Source: Cydia pomonella
Taxonomy: Eukaryota > Arthropoda > Insecta > Lepidoptera > Tortricidae
NCBI RefSeq assembly: GCF_033807575.1
Contig: NC_084707.1
Span: forward strand, 19,764,550 to 19,828,549
Direction: 5' to 3'
DNA: 64,000 bases
The position numbers were made by a program, and so were the translations under genes. Under the pieces are notes generated by a model, which worked only from the letters and a program-made list of their open reading frames with translations, ran no database searches and was not told the DNA's origin. Positions within the stretch are counted from its first letter, which is position 1. Every line of letters begins with the position of its first letter. Below, piece after piece: positions 52,648 to 64,000 of the stretch.

Positions 52648-53371
52648 TTATATTTGAAGTAAATATGCAAAACAAAAATTAAACCCAACAGGACCTTGTT
52701 TAAGACATTTCAGTATCTTGGAGCGGAATCTATTGAAAAGCGAGTTTCCAGATTTAATTGGGATTTCCTTAGAAAACCGCTTCCAGATTCGCTTCATCGC
52801 TGGAATGCTGTTAGCTGGCTTATTCCCAGTCGAGATAAAAGTTGGTGTCTTTAGTTCATCGTCTGACATGTAGTATCTGTCTCCCGCTACTTGCGTCGGA
52901 TCCAGCGGCCCGTAAGTTCCATCATATAAAACGAAGAAAAAAATTCGATCGATGGGAATGCTACCCTTGTAATGGATTGTATTTGGGGCTGCGTCTTTTC
53001 TTCCTGCTTCGAATCCCAGCTGCTTTCTTTATTCGCCGATATGTAGACAGGATCAAGCCAAGTTCTCGTGAAGCGATGTGGGTGGGACAGATTTGCTACG
53101 ATTTTGTCTCGCCCACTTTAACACTTTCTTTTGCAACCTGGGCGTGCTAATAGTCGGTTTTTGACCAGGAAGTGGCTTGAATCCCACTTGATGTTTGTCT
53201 ACGTACCGTTTGATCAAATTTTGGATGGTTCGGTAAGGTACATTTTGCTTGCGAAAGTGATGCAAAGTCAGTCAGTACACGATTTTCAGAATAGCGTCTG
53301 TAAAATTCTATTATTGACGTAGCTCGGTATTCGTGCTCGGTACGGTAACGTTTCATTATATTTTTGTACAC
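52648..53371 (-). pseudogene. decayed DNA-transposon transposase relic
   Basis: Consecutive minus-strand frames read IIEFYRRYSENRVL, then VPYRTIQNLIKRYVDKHQVG, KPTISTPRLQKKVLKWARQN and, further on, GNKPANSIPAMKRIWKRFS. The first half has the helix-turn-helix style and spacing of Tc1/mariner-like DNA-binding domains. Frames shift at about 53265 and 53050. No catalytic motif is readable, so the superfamily is uncertain. Confidence 0.5.
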
Positions 53372-53479
53372 AAAATTAAAATTAAAATAAAATGGATTTT
53401 AACTTTAATCCAATTGTTTATTCTCGTAGTCGTATAAACGGCTGCAGAAAGCAGAATCCAGTCTTGGGCGTAATCAATT

Positions 53480-53930
53480 ACTTGTGTAATTTTAATTACA
53501 AATTTTTTGAGAATTCAACCCCTAAAAGGGGGAAATATGGTGACAAAGTCTAAAAATCAACATGGGTATTATTTCTGTGATTTATCGGATCGCTGATTAC
53601 GAAAATAACAACGATTGTAAAATCTAACGAAGTGGACGTGAAATACAAATCCCTGTTGGGGTGCGATGAGGTTGAAATGACTAAATAGCAACTTGGGTGT
53701 CGTTTTATGGTTTTTTGGGACGTTATTTTAAAATTTAATAATGTGCATTGAATGATTTTAAAATGTAATATTGTGGACATGAAAAAAGTTGAAAGTATTT
53801 TTGCCAAATTGCAATTCAATCGGTCCAGTAGTTTCGTAGCAAATCGGTTGTTACAGATGGATTGACAGACAGCCACACGTGATCCTATAAGGGTTCTATT
53901 TTAGCTTTTGAGGTATGGAACGAGACCCGC
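53480..53930 (-). repeat. relic of the ATAGGGTTCCGTA / AAAGGGG repeat group
   Basis: GAGAATTCAACCCCTAAAAG near 53510 resembles the tandem-array unit, and TGATCCTATAAGGGTTCTAT with GAGGTATGGAAC near 53880-53920 resembles the right end of the 47412 copy. Heavily diverged. Confidence 0.4.
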
Positions 53931-53934
53931 GTTA

Positions 53935-55030
53935 TCCCAATAGATATTTAAATTTATATTTGGTGCCATCTCGATCGTCGTCAATCGGTACTTAACCTAT
54001 TAAGGCGAGTGCGGGCGGCGCGGCGGGACGAGAGGAGGGAGTAGTCTTGTTTTGCGGTAGACCCTTAGATTTTGATGGATTGTGATAGTGGCGCCCCCTA
54101 CGCAGAGTTTCGCGTAATATTCCCTATTCTTTCTTTTTTCTTAGTCTGTTTCGCCATGTCCATAAATAAGTCGCAAGGGCAAAGTCTCAAATTCGCCGGA
54201 GTGGTAGACCTACGATAGGATTGTTTCTCCCACGCTCAGTTCTATGTGGCGTGCTCCCGTGTAAGTTCACCTCAAAGTTTGGTTCTATTGCTACCACCTT
54301 CAAACATGGCAAAAAATGTTGTTTTTAAGGAAGTACCTACTTCAACAAGTATAAAGTAGTTGAACACTTCATGCATTTTTCAGAACATGATTCTAAATCT
54401 AATTATCGCGGACAAACATTCATACCTACATGCGTTCATACAAACATACGGGTCAAACTGAGAACTTTTTTTTTCTTAGTACGCGGGCGAAGCCGCCGAA
54501 CTAATAACCGGAGAATCCCGAAATAAGGAATATGGGCAATATGGACGGTCAACGTGACCTTGGGCCGCGGCGTTTTAAACACAAGAAAATGACACGTGAC
54601 GTACGAACATTTGCTACATTCTGATTATTATTCTGTGTTTGAAAGCATAAAGCTATCAAATTAAGAGTATCACATATTATTTTTTACTTGACTAGTATTG
54701 ATATTATAGCAAACAGGAAAATACGAGTAATAGTTATCAAATATCTCTTCACTTCATGGAACTTACTGATCACCTGACAAAAACTCGTTTTTGCCCTAAA
54801 ATATTCATATTTTTAATAAGTCCCTTTGTACAAAATCTAGTAAAATGAACATTCCTTTTTTTATAAGAAAAGTCAAACTTGATAATTATGTTAAGATTAA
54901 CTTAAAGCTCGTTAATTTTTTTTAACCTGATTTGGGAAACAAAGATGATCGAAAACATTTTGTTGAATAAAAGTAATTTTTAATCGCATAAAGTAATTAA
55001 TTACAGATTATAAATATAAATAATAAAAAA
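53935..55030. other. intergenic stretch
   Basis: A GC-rich patch at 54000-54060 (GCGGGCGGCGCGGCGGGACG); otherwise AT-rich, with no gene. Confidence 0.3.
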
Positions 55031-55034
55031 AGAA

Positions 55035-55285
55035 ATATTATAGGACATTATTACACCAATTGAATAAGTCCCACAGAAGCTCAATAAAGCTTGTGTTGAG
55101 GGTACTTAGACAACGATATATATAATATATAAATATTTATAAATACTTAAATACATAGAAAACACCCATGACTCAGGAACAAATATCCATGCTCATCACA
55201 CGAATAAATTCCCTTACCAGGATTTGAACCCGGGACCATCAGCTTCGTAGGCAGGGTCACTACCCACTAGGCCAAACCGGTCGTC
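55035..55285 (-). mobile_element. tRNA-derived SINE (GACGACCGG family), copy 3
   Basis: Reverse complement of the copies at 13369 and 34051, from TATAGGACATTATTACACC to GGCCAAACCGGTCGTC. Both pol III boxes are intact. Confidence 0.85.
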
Positions 55286-55288
55286 GAA

Positions 55289-55420
55289 GATTACAATTAC
55301 AAAATGTAGTTTTTCATTCGATTACTAACTACAAAGTGTAGTTAGTAATTGTTAATCAAAGGCTCAGCTACTTTTTCCTAGTAATTGTAATTTGTAGTTA
55401 CACCTACATTTTGTAATCAT
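55289..55420. repeat. imperfect palindrome rich in GTAGTTAGTAATTG
   Basis: ATTACAAAATGTAG at the left pairs with CTACATTTTGTAAT at the right; an inner hairpin ATTACTAACTACA / TGTAGTTAGTAAT sits between. It adjoins the SINE. Confidence 0.55.
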
Positions 55421-55429
55421 AATCGTTAA

Positions 55430-56740
55430 TCTGATCGATTTGTCATCCAACTACTGTTCTGCCCAACATTGGCAGATTCTATCTCTGGACCACCCTTTAT
55501 TATTTCGCAATGCATGCTTTATTGTTATGTATTTGAATTTACCGATTTCATTGGATTATTTATGCCCCTTTAAATACGCATTCGCTGCGTATCGTAATAA
55601 GCAGATTAAATCTAGAAAGTAAGTAGCTCGTAAAATATTAAGTAACTTCTCGAAAAAACCCTGAATCAATTACTTCCTTATGTCTATCTTGGATTTTTTT
55701 GCAGGTTAAGTAATGTTACATCAATTTGATTAGGGTATCCATTCTGCTTTAAGCCGATTTGCTTTGTTGCATTCGCTTTTTTGCCGTACCTATTTAGGTT
55801 AAAGCGTGCATTATAGCACAATCAGTATAAACGGCGGAAACAATAGGCAGGCGCGTTGTCCCTAATGTGCACAATGTGTATTAGAGCCAACGTCCGAGTG
55901 TAAATCCATCATGTGGTCCGAAGACGTGACTAAGATGCATGTCGTCGCCGCACCTGGCCGCGCGGGTCAATACACCACATTAGTGGCATTAGCTGCGCTC
56001 ACCGGCGTTACCGCGCCCCGCGTGCACTATATGTATAAAGTAGGTACTCACTGAATTCGCATTGTAAATCGTAATGACGACACACAAGGTCAAGTCGCTT
56101 GAGGAGCGTTCAGCCAAAGTGTAAGACGGAAACCATTTGAGTAATATGAGCATGCTACGATTGTTGTATTATGACAGATTTCCATAATATGTAAGTAGAG
56201 TAGAGATGTAACACTTTTTTTTATCCTTAACTTATTAACATATTACCATGTGTTTTATTTGAACGTTTAGAAACGTCCCTAAATAACTACACTAATAGAA
56301 CTGCAAACGAATTAATTAATTTTATCTTGGAAAGTATGTCCGGAAATCGGGTAACATATTATATATTTTTAATTAAGTTGTTATTTATTTAAGTTTGCTT
56401 CCTATCAAAATGTACTTAGCTCGACATTTATAAATTCGAATGATTTTCTATCCACGGGCACGTGGCTGCGGGCATTCACATGTAAGTACCTATAATATTG
56501 TAGCTACGTTTTACAGACTCGGTCCGGTGTCAGTCACGACGTGCCGTGTCCCCAATAAGCTCTTAAAATCCGCAAATCGCTCACGCCTTATACGCATAGT
56601 CCCGGTTCGATGTGCCCTTATTCGGCAGGTTTTGTTGCTAACCTTTTTACATTTGGTACTTACATTACTCTATCTTGATTTTACTTTTGATTTAGAACTT
56701 TGCAGTTTTTGTAATAATATTTATATAAATGTTACTTATT
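55430..56740. other. intergenic stretch
   Basis: GC-rich patch at 55830-56030; no repeat or gene recognised. Confidence 0.3.
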
Positions 56741-56744
56741 TTAT

Positions 56745-56880
56745 TTTTATACCACGACGGTGGCAAGCAAGCCCGATGGTAAGCAGTCACCGTAGCCTAT
56801 GGACGCCTGCAACTCCAGAGGTGTTACATGCGCGTTGCCGACCCTTTAAAAATCTGTACACTCCTTTTTTGAAGAACCTC
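56745..56880 (+). repeat. GGTGGCAAACAAGCATACGG repeat, copy c (diverged)
   Basis: ACCACGACGGTGGCAAGCAA, GATGGTAAGCAGTCACCGTA, ACTCCAGAGGTGTTACATGC; otherwise like copy b. Confidence 0.7.
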
Positions 56881-56889
56881 GTACTGTAG

Positions 56890-58140
56890 ACCCTATCAGT
56901 TATAATGCTATGTGGTCAACAATTAATTACGTCACACCAATTTCATGGTCACATTGGCAATCCCTTCCCCCACGTCACAAATTTTAGCGATTCCTATCTT
57001 TGATAAAAATATTGTTTATTTACACGAAGTGTGATTAGGAATAAAAAATTAAATGAATGAAAAATATTTATCAAAACTACTTATAGGTACCTAATATTTA
57101 ACTGTATATTGAATAAAAAAATATGAATTTTAGGTTAAACATTATTCTAATTTTGTTATTATTATTAATTATGTTTTCAGTTTTAATAAATTATATTTAA
57201 AGTGAAATCACAATATTTCTCTAATTTCGCCATCATTGGAGTAAAAGAGAAAGATCCCCGCAATTTGAGGATTTCGGTTTTCGTGGTCTGGTAGGCTCGC
57301 TGCTTTGTATTTAGCACACAATTGTCATCAGATGTTTCTAATACACACATCTTATATTTATCACCTAACAGCCGGAGATAAACCTTTGATGTCTCTCAAA
57401 CGCTTGCTTATGGATATACGAGATGATTTTATGTTTAGGTAATGGCGGTTACTTAAAGCTTTTATGGAGCAATTCTTGCGTCGCGGCAGGAGCAAAAATG
57501 ACAAAAGGAACGATCAAATCTTGCTATATAGCGTATAGTATAGTAAGTAGCTACTGTGTTCTCACAACGATACATTTCGTAAATGAGGGGCCGTGGTAAA
57601 ATTAAAACATTGAAGTGGGCATTTACATTGAAGAGAGTTGTTAGTGACCCATATTCGCGGCTATTAACCTAGCTGCATGGTTGGCGCGTCTGCACGCTTG
57701 CCGCGGAGTTTGTTGACGATTCGCGCATTAATCTTGACGGCCGGCGGAGACAATACGCGCCATGTACAATAGCTATTGCTTTTCTTACTTGCCTTGCTAT
57801 AGCCTCAGCGCTTAGATCTTCGATTACATATTCTCAAACCGGATGTTAAGTACTCACTTATATTGGTTCGCTTGAGATAAACGGTCGGTAAAAGACTGGA
57901 ATCCTAGGCCTAGTGTCCCACGGCGCATGCTCTGCTGAGCTCGCTAATAGCGACACAGTTACTCTGCCCATTGTCTTACGTGCGTCGTCTAAGGTTTTTG
58001 TCCACTCGAGACGTCGATAAAAATTTGAGGGAGAATATGCTAGACGGCGATTTACCTGGTCCTGTTTTTTGTGCATTTCATAAGTTAAGATAAAAAGTCA
58101 CAGTAGAGGTTCAGTATAGCATCCAAAACGCTTCAGTACA
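56890..58140. other. intergenic stretch
   Basis: AT-rich with a GC-rich patch at 57650-57770. No gene. Confidence 0.3.
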
Positions 58141-58329
58141 ATTTGATCAGTAAATAACAATTTTCTTCGTAATTTTAAAATGAATCGAGTTGCTTTCGTT
58201 ATGGAAAAAAATCGGGTTCAAGTCAGGACACTTACCAACCAATGAGTTTTTCGGAACGGAATAGGTATCATTTGATACACAATCTTTTGGTTGTAGAGAG
58301 CCTTTTGACACTTTAATGCAATGTAAAGG

Positions 58330-58830
58330 GTACACCGAGCGGATGTTGCCCTTGCTCGTGTCATGGGACGCACCCAGAGGTAGCACCCGACAGGGTGTAA
58401 GGAATATTGATAGGAGTTGATGAAATCTAAAATGTGAAATGCTATGGGGTGAAAGCGATGGACTAAATATTTGGCTATGGGATATAAAACCACGGCACGG
58501 CAGACGGTGACTCGCCCCAACAAGATGGGCCCCCACAAAAAGCGATATCTAGAATGGCTCAAGGGCAACACCGGTGTGAGGGCTGAGGATAAGGACATCA
58601 CTGGAACTTAAACATATAGCCAACTCGCCACTTACGTTTCCACATCTAGTTATCTTCCCTCGAGAATGCAGCTCTCGCGACTCCACTCTGACCGGCCGGC
58701 TAAGGCAAGCCAGAGGCAGAGAATCCTGTCCCGCCCACCCTCTATCAGGTGATAGAACTCCCAGGAGCACTCGAGTACGTGGGGTCGCTAATCCCCAGCA
58801 GCTCGCCACAAGCTGCCCTGCCGAATTTCT
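58330..58830. repeat. GC-rich repeat-like block of unknown origin
   Basis: GGGACGCACCCAGAGGTAGC to CGCCACAAGCTGCCCTGCCG differs sharply from its AT-rich surroundings and reads like retroelement-derived sequence. No intact frame; only one copy here, so the assignment is weak. Confidence 0.3.
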
Positions 58831-58865
58831 ATCATTTTGATTGCTTTTTATATTTTCCGCTATGT

Positions 58866-59218
58866 TCCTTTTTAGGATTCCGTGGGCAACTATCCATGCC
58901 AAGGCCATGTCTGTCTGTTCTTAGTAAAGTAAATTTTCTTAGGGTACAAAATTATTATATTGGGGAAAAATTGCTTTAACCTATTACTTTAATGAATAAA
59001 GGTTTTTAAGTTATTGTAAAAATTCTTCTCTTATAAAAAGACGTACCAAGGGCCAGTACAGACAGATTGCAAATTTTGCGTGCAGTTCCCATAAAAATTG
59101 CGGTCGGGTTCCAGTCGGTCTGTATCGGCCCTAAGCGCTGCGAATGCACACCCATATGCTTGCTGGTAACTACGGAACCCTACACCGAGCATTGCCCGAC
59201 ATGCTCTTTGCCGATTGT
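58866..59218 (+). repeat. AGGGTTCCGTA-family relic, copy R7
   Basis: Opens TTTTTAGGATTCCGTGGGCA and CATGTCTGTCTGTTC, closes ACTACGGAACCCTACACCGA and ATGCTCTTTGCCG. Shorter and diverged. Confidence 0.6.
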
Positions 59219-59554
59219 TTTATCTATTGTGGCAACAGTCCTATGAATTTTCGCTGCCGATAACGTGGACGGTTGACGTGCGATAACGCGAATTTCCCGC
59301 CCGCCTACACTCACTCGCGATAATGAATGCATGACATTAGCTTACATAATTGCGCTACTGGAAACTAGATTAAGTTTACGTACAATGTCCCATCGGCCGT
59401 AAAAGTGTATGGCGACTTTATCAATGAATTTCTTCATGCAGTTTCACAGCTTAACATCATTAACATCGCTTTTTCCCCTCAGTATTAGCTAGGACTAGAT
59501 TTTGCTGTTTTGATGCTAGGGTACAAGTGAATAGGCGAGCGAGCGACGAGCACG

Positions 59555-59706
59555 TACGTGCGAGGCAATTTCCTCACGCACAATACGGCCACTGTAGACA
59601 TGCCTCGGCTGAGGCGGCGCGCGCGTTTTCCTCGCCCGAGCACGCCGCCTCGGCCGAGGCACGTCTACACTGGCCGTATTGTGCGTGAGGAAATTGCCTC
59701 GCACGT
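59555..59706. mobile_element. GC-rich palindromic MITE, 152 bp
   Basis: Near-perfect inverted halves: TACGTGCGAGGCAATTTCCT, CACGCACAATACGGCCA, ACATGCCTCGGC and their inverses, around a GCGCGCGTTTTCCTCGCCCG centre. Partner of 15879-16012. Confidence 0.8.
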
Positions 59707-59709
59707 ATG

Positions 59710-62215
59710 CTAGCTCTATGTGGACCCGGCAGAACAAAAGGTGAATAGGTACGATGTTTAATTTCAACTGAATATAAACAATACCTAACCTTCTGTCGCA
59801 TAAATTAATAATCTGCACTTTTTTTTTACTTCCAGAAGAGAAGTCTAAATTGAAGTAAGTGGTTCGTGTACTTTATAATTATCGAAGGAGTGAGCGAAGC
59901 GAAGTGAAGTTCTTACATTCAACTTGGAACACACGGCTGATTAGGTGCACGTCGCAGTCCCGGCTTTACGTTTTGTTTTTAAGCTGAACTATCAGAGGAT
60001 AGTTTGATGGACAATAACTTAAGTAAATTTGTTCTAATTTAAATGAAATTGGGTAAATGCGTAGTTGAGGGTATCATATTTCAGTCATTCAATTATGAAC
60101 AGGTTCGATCAAGCAGTTATGGAGCTAGAACAGCCTAGAAGGCCAAAAAGCTATTTGTGAGGGATCTTGCAATTTTAGTCATCTTATTTGTAAGAATGTA
60201 TGGTCGAGTTTTATAATATTAATATTTTTCAATCTAAGTTTTTAAAATAATTTGCAAGATAAAAACGAAATAAATAAAAACATAATGTAGGTATTGGACA
60301 AGAAAGATAATGTAAGATTACGGCTTACCACAGATACAATTTGTTCAAATCTGTATGGTGACTTATACTCGTATCTATCAGATAAGGGGATCCTTTGCCG
60401 ACTAATAAGGTGCATTCAATTGATCTATCTTTTTCGAGAAACGCGAGTACTAACTAGTACTTAGTTCGGGGCGAACTACTAGTGTACTTAAATTTAGGTA
60501 CGTGAGAACAACCACGGAATATTCTGTGAGAACTACTGACTATAGTGGTTGTCAGACCACCTATAAGTTTCTGCCTTCTATTATGATGTATTAAATACTT
60601 ATATAACATGTTTTATAACAGTTTTATTAACCATTGTCTTTATTTACTTTATCTCGATAAAGTGATATTATATGATTATTTACGATAGGTGGTGCTTTTT
60701 ATGAAACTCGAAAAGTGTTTACGGACGATTTTCTCATCGTAACGACATAAGCGGCCGCGGCGTTGCTTCACGTTTCAGGCGTCGTGGTGGGAGGAGGCTC
60801 CCCGCGACCCTGGCTGTCATGCCACGCGCTTACCGGACATGGGCGAATACAAAGCTCAACAAACCAGTATACTTGTGCTCTCCGATTACACATAGCTCTT
60901 ACTGATCACGGAGTCAAGAACCCACCCAGCCCACGCTCGCGCGGTATTTGGAATATAAGGCCCTATGCAACCTCTCCTGGGGGTACCAAATACTCCTATA
61001 AATAGAAGCTTTTATCCCGAAAGTTACTATAAATTTACAACCACATATAAGTAACGAAGTGTTGCGAAAGCAATCACGCGTTCAATTATTAATGCTTATT
61101 ACATTACACGTCTATCTAATAAGGCATATTAGCAGTTCCATTATTTCATTTCGCAAACATTGTAACTGTATGTACGACCGTTTAGAACTCTGAAAATTGA
61201 ATGCGCGCACGCGTTGTATACAACGTGGAATGTCTGTATTAAACATCTAAAGTATAAAAAAGAATAAATTTGAATAAGTAGTTAAACTTTTCAAAGTTGG
61301 CTGGAGCTTGACGGGCCGCGTGCCAAAATAATGTTATTTTAGCCGGAAGTTCTGCGGTTCGGTACAAGAAGTGTGTTGATTTGAGGAACTCTGCTGCAAT
61401 CATTAAAATTTAGGCCCCGATATTACTGCTTAATATCGCTATCTTGTCTTGCGGCTCTTAAGTATTTTTGTAATATGAGCTGAGCGGGTTGTGTAATTGC
61501 GTCTAATGGTGCTCCCACAAAACAGTTTTGTTTTGTTATAATATAAAACATTATTTGAAAAGGAAAACATTATTTAATACTCTAATGAAGTCGAATGTTA
61601 TTTGCCCGATATATTATTACATGATATACAAGTCACACGCATTTTCGAATCCATATTTTGGTATACCGTTTCGGTTACTACACGGTTTCCAGGAATAGCA
61701 ATTTCGTAGTAAGCGACTACCCCAATTACCGTCACTCGCTAGTCCGGAACACCTGCCTTGTTAAACACTGCAAATGCCAGATATCCCTGACGCTTCCAGT
61801 CACAAACAAAGCACTCCGGACTTCGAACTTGCAGTTTAAATTACACTTCTCCCTCGTGTTTCGGCTGGTTCGACTTCAGCTATATTACTTATTATGCATT
61901 GGTGTTTGGTCGAATTGTTTATTTGATGCCTCGGTTTTTCAGGTAACGTAAGGTAAGGTACTTACCAGTAGTGTGCAATACAATAGCAGTTTATTTATAT
62001 TCGAGTAAATTGAATCAACAATTTCTAAAACAAACACAACACAAACAGTCATGGGGATGGTTTGTTGTGGGCGGCACTACCACCAGAGCCTCAAGCAAGC
62101 AAACAAACCAAGTACTTAGTCGGTCAAAATTCAACAACAAAGTCTGAACGATGATCTGACACTGTGCGAGAAAGATCGTCTTTTAGAAAAGTTTCATATT
62201 TTCTGGACGACATGG
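59710..62215. other. intergenic stretch, no gene supported
   Basis: A GC-rich patch at 60740-60960 has an acceptor-like CACGTTTCAG and an open frame, but no domain and no donor-supported exon. The rest is AT-rich and unique. Confidence 0.35.
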
Positions 62216-62223
62216 GTTTAGAT

Positions 62224-62445
62224 CTTAGAGCATTTAGACAGAAGCCGCCTTTAAGAACTTACCCCTCTGCCGCAAACCTTGCACAATTGTGCATACTTTT
62301 GTATAGACTGATGGTTATCTGACGTAGCTATTTGTAGGTACGTACAAATAGCCATACACTTGACGTGCTCCTCCCTCGCAAAAATCGGCAGAGTGTTTTG
62401 TACAGAAAATGGCAGTCATGGCGTCTCCAGTCTAAATGCTCTAAG
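62224..62445. mobile_element. 222-bp hAT-like MITE with perfect 8-bp target duplication
   Basis: Ends CTTAGAGCATTTAGAC and its exact inverse GTCTAAATGCTCTAAG. GTTTAGAT flanks both sides (62216-62223 and 62446-62453). The interior has a GTAGCTATTTGTAGGTAC / GTACAAATAGCCATAC hairpin. Confidence 0.85.
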
Positions 62446-62549
62446 GTTTAGATATAAAGCTTCGATTGAAAATAAAGTTACAGATTATATCAGAGAATAA
62501 TAACAATTGTATATTATTCATTGAATTTTCATTTTTATAAGACCATCAG

Positions 62550-62572
62550 TAAGTAAGTAAGTAAGTAAGTAT
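62550..62572 (+). repeat. (TAAG)n microsatellite
   Basis: Five to six TAAG units directly before a fragment of the GGTGGCAAACAA repeat (62578-62598). Confidence 0.8.
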
Positions 62573-62600
62573 GCGTTGTTTGCCACCGTCGTGGTATATA

Positions 62601-63391
62601 AAAAAACCGGCCAATAGCATATCGGGCCACGCTCAGTGTAGGGTTCCGTAGTTACCCTTCCGTCACAATGAGCTAAACTGGAGCTATTAGTATAGTAGAT
62701 TGTTAACCAAGGGATGAAATGACACCTTTCACCTGAGTTAAACAAATAAGCAAATTTGCATAATCAGTACCTAATTAAAGTAATAGACGTATGGCCATGT
62801 TTTTTTCTGTTGGACTTACTTGCAATCGGAGACTTTGCATGTCTAAAGATAAATATCCCATATCGAAAAACATTTAGATTGCTATATAGATGAAAAACAC
62901 ATATTTTAGCAAACTGCAGTAATTTTAAAATGATTTTGTTCATTAAAGGATGAAAAAGTAAAGTATAAAATAAGTCCTAGACATAATGCATTGTACATGA
63001 GTGCTATAAACGAATATGAATATGAGTATAAAATTAGCGGGATAGCCTCTTACTTTTTAATGTTACTTTTTACTCTTTCTAAAACTGCCAATAATCAACG
63101 GCATTACTCATACAGCCAATGAAACTGTTTTAGAGAAATTGATTTTTAAATAAAAATATAATGAGTAGAATAAGCAATTTTTATCTTAAATTTTAGTTTA
63201 TTTACATGAATAATGCCAAATAACTTTAACAACCCATTTAATGTCGTAATATAACGTTTAACTGTGGATGTACGTCTTTTTACTATGAAGGGAGACTTTT
63301 TGCGTTTTCATTTAATTAATGTCTTTCTTAAGCTCTACTTCTATTTTTTTCATATAAGGGTTCCTAGTTGACTACGGAACCCTAAAAAAAG
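62601..63391 (-). repeat. AGGGTTCCGTA-family repeat, copy R4, interrupted
   Basis: Reverse orientation. 62601-62790 matches the 3' end of R1 (CCGGCCAATAGC...GGTACCTAATTAAAG), and 63270-63391 matches its middle and 5' end (TTTTTACTATGAAGGGAGAC ... GACTACGGAACCCTAAAAAA). About 480 bp at 62790-63270 is absent from the other copies, an insertion bounded by AGACGTA / TACGTCT. Confidence 0.65.
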
Positions 63392-64000
63392 ACTTTCTGC
63401 TAGGAAGTAAATAAACCGAATTTCGTAACTATTATGTTTTTTCCTCCAATATTATTTAAGCCGAGTTTACAGTTAATTTTGAATTCAAAAATAATACCTA
63501 ATCTACTCGTAAGTCATCATTATATGATCCATATAAAGTTATGGTTTTCCCTTAATTTTCATTGCTTAATATTTACTCATACTCATTTATTCATAAAGTC
63601 AATTTACATGTCAAAATAAAATTACTACTAAATTAAAGTTAAAACTAACTTAAAATTAAAATTACAATAAAAATTAAAACAAAGCCTATTTACATTTAAA
63701 ATAGAGATCAGAAATTAAAATTAGGATCAAAATATACATAAAAATAAAATTAACAATGAGATCAAAATTAAAATCAATTAAAATCAATTAGTATTAGGAT
63801 TAATATTTATGTACATACTAGTAGGATATGATAAATATTGTAATAGTTTAGTATTAATATAAGTAAGGATGTCTGTTTTAAGTTCCGATTACAAGTATTA
63901 CAACGCTGTCGTAAAATTATTGTCGGAACTCCTAGTGGGAATTGTGTTAGGATGTTGGCTAAATTTATTATTTTAGAATCTTATCCGTATATATTACTGG
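63392..64000. other. AT-rich repeat-like end of window
   Basis: Repeated TTAAAATTAAAATTA words at 63620-63790 and TTTACATGTCAAAATAAAAT near 63600, the latter also in the LINE 3' relic at 34390, so probably a LINE 3' UTR. No gene. Confidence 0.4.

Noticed and set aside
56440..56889. 149-codon open frame
   Set aside because: Its last third is copy c of the GGTGGCAAACAA repeat; the rest shows no domain.
58147..58908. Overlapping minus-strand frames of 119-129 codons
   Set aside because: Several frames overlap in one GC-rich repeat-like block, none with a domain.
60763..61005. Host exon after CACGTTTCAG
   Set aside because: An acceptor-like site and an open frame, but no donor in a sensible place, no recognised domain, and it contains the AACCAGTATA word of a repeat.
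1..64000. CRISPR array, bacterial operons, riboswitches, rRNA genes
   Set aside because: No regular short repeats with unique spacers and no prokaryotic gene organisation; the window is eukaryotic.

Overview
The window looks like a moth or butterfly nuclear genome (Lepidoptera). It holds spliced insect-type genes with GT/AG introns, an AT-rich background, and repeat families I associate with Lepidoptera: a tRNA-derived SINE starting GACGACCGG, a second SINE with a (GAA)n tail, nested repeats with AGGGTTCCGTA / TTGGCCGG ends, and TTAACACATTCACTGCC palindromes. The organism call is inference from gene and repeat types, because no search could be run.

Host genes occupy roughly 4.5-6.5 kb and 19.4-33.7 kb. 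In order they are: the first coding exon of CDC23/APC8 (minus strand); a complete two-exon HSBP1 (plus); a complete CIBAR1/FAM92-type BAR-domain gene (minus, six coding exons plus an in-frame duplicated exon and one decayed exon copy); the first two coding exons of RAB3GAP1, the Rab3GAP catalytic subunit (plus); and a complete transmembrane leucine-rich-repeat/fibronectin-III receptor (minus, four coding exons). CDC23/HSBP1 and CIBAR1/RAB3GAP1 are two head-to-head pairs with short shared intervals (470 and 337 bp between start codons), so each pair probably shares a promoter region. The functions are unrelated housekeeping or trafficking roles: the anaphase-promoting complex, a heat-shock-factor regulator, a membrane-curvature/cilium protein and a Rab GTPase regulator. 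The LRR gene is probably a cell-surface adhesion or receptor protein.

The rest is dominated by mobile DNA. At 1-2.7 kb is the 3' part of a LINE with a restriction-like endonuclease (R4/Dong-like). At 8.6-11.2 kb is a long open CR1/Jockey-type LINE ORF, 5'-truncated and joined to a foreign GC-rich segment. From 11.4 to 21.1 kb lies a nest of repeats: several copies of one AGGGTTCCGTA family, a 1.6-kb hAT-like element with perfect 8-bp target duplications that contains another repeat which contains a SINE, a long inverted repeat with 428-bp arms, and a LINE relic split by a SINE. From 34 to 64 kb I see no convincing host gene. That part holds SINEs, a Helentron-like copy, a degenerate ~135-bp tandem array, a mariner pseudogene interrupted by a full-length SINE with an 18-bp target duplication, a decayed transposase relic and several palindromic MITEs.

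The points most worth a second look are: the CIBAR1 exon duplications, which look like a possible mutually exclusive exon pair; the RAB3GAP1 gene, whose catalytic half is not found in the following 36 kb although a minus-strand receptor gene sits there; the hAT element ending 21 bp from the CDC23 intron-1 splice donor; and several MITEs whose superfamily can be assigned from exact target-site duplications. I did not find a wholly new coding system.
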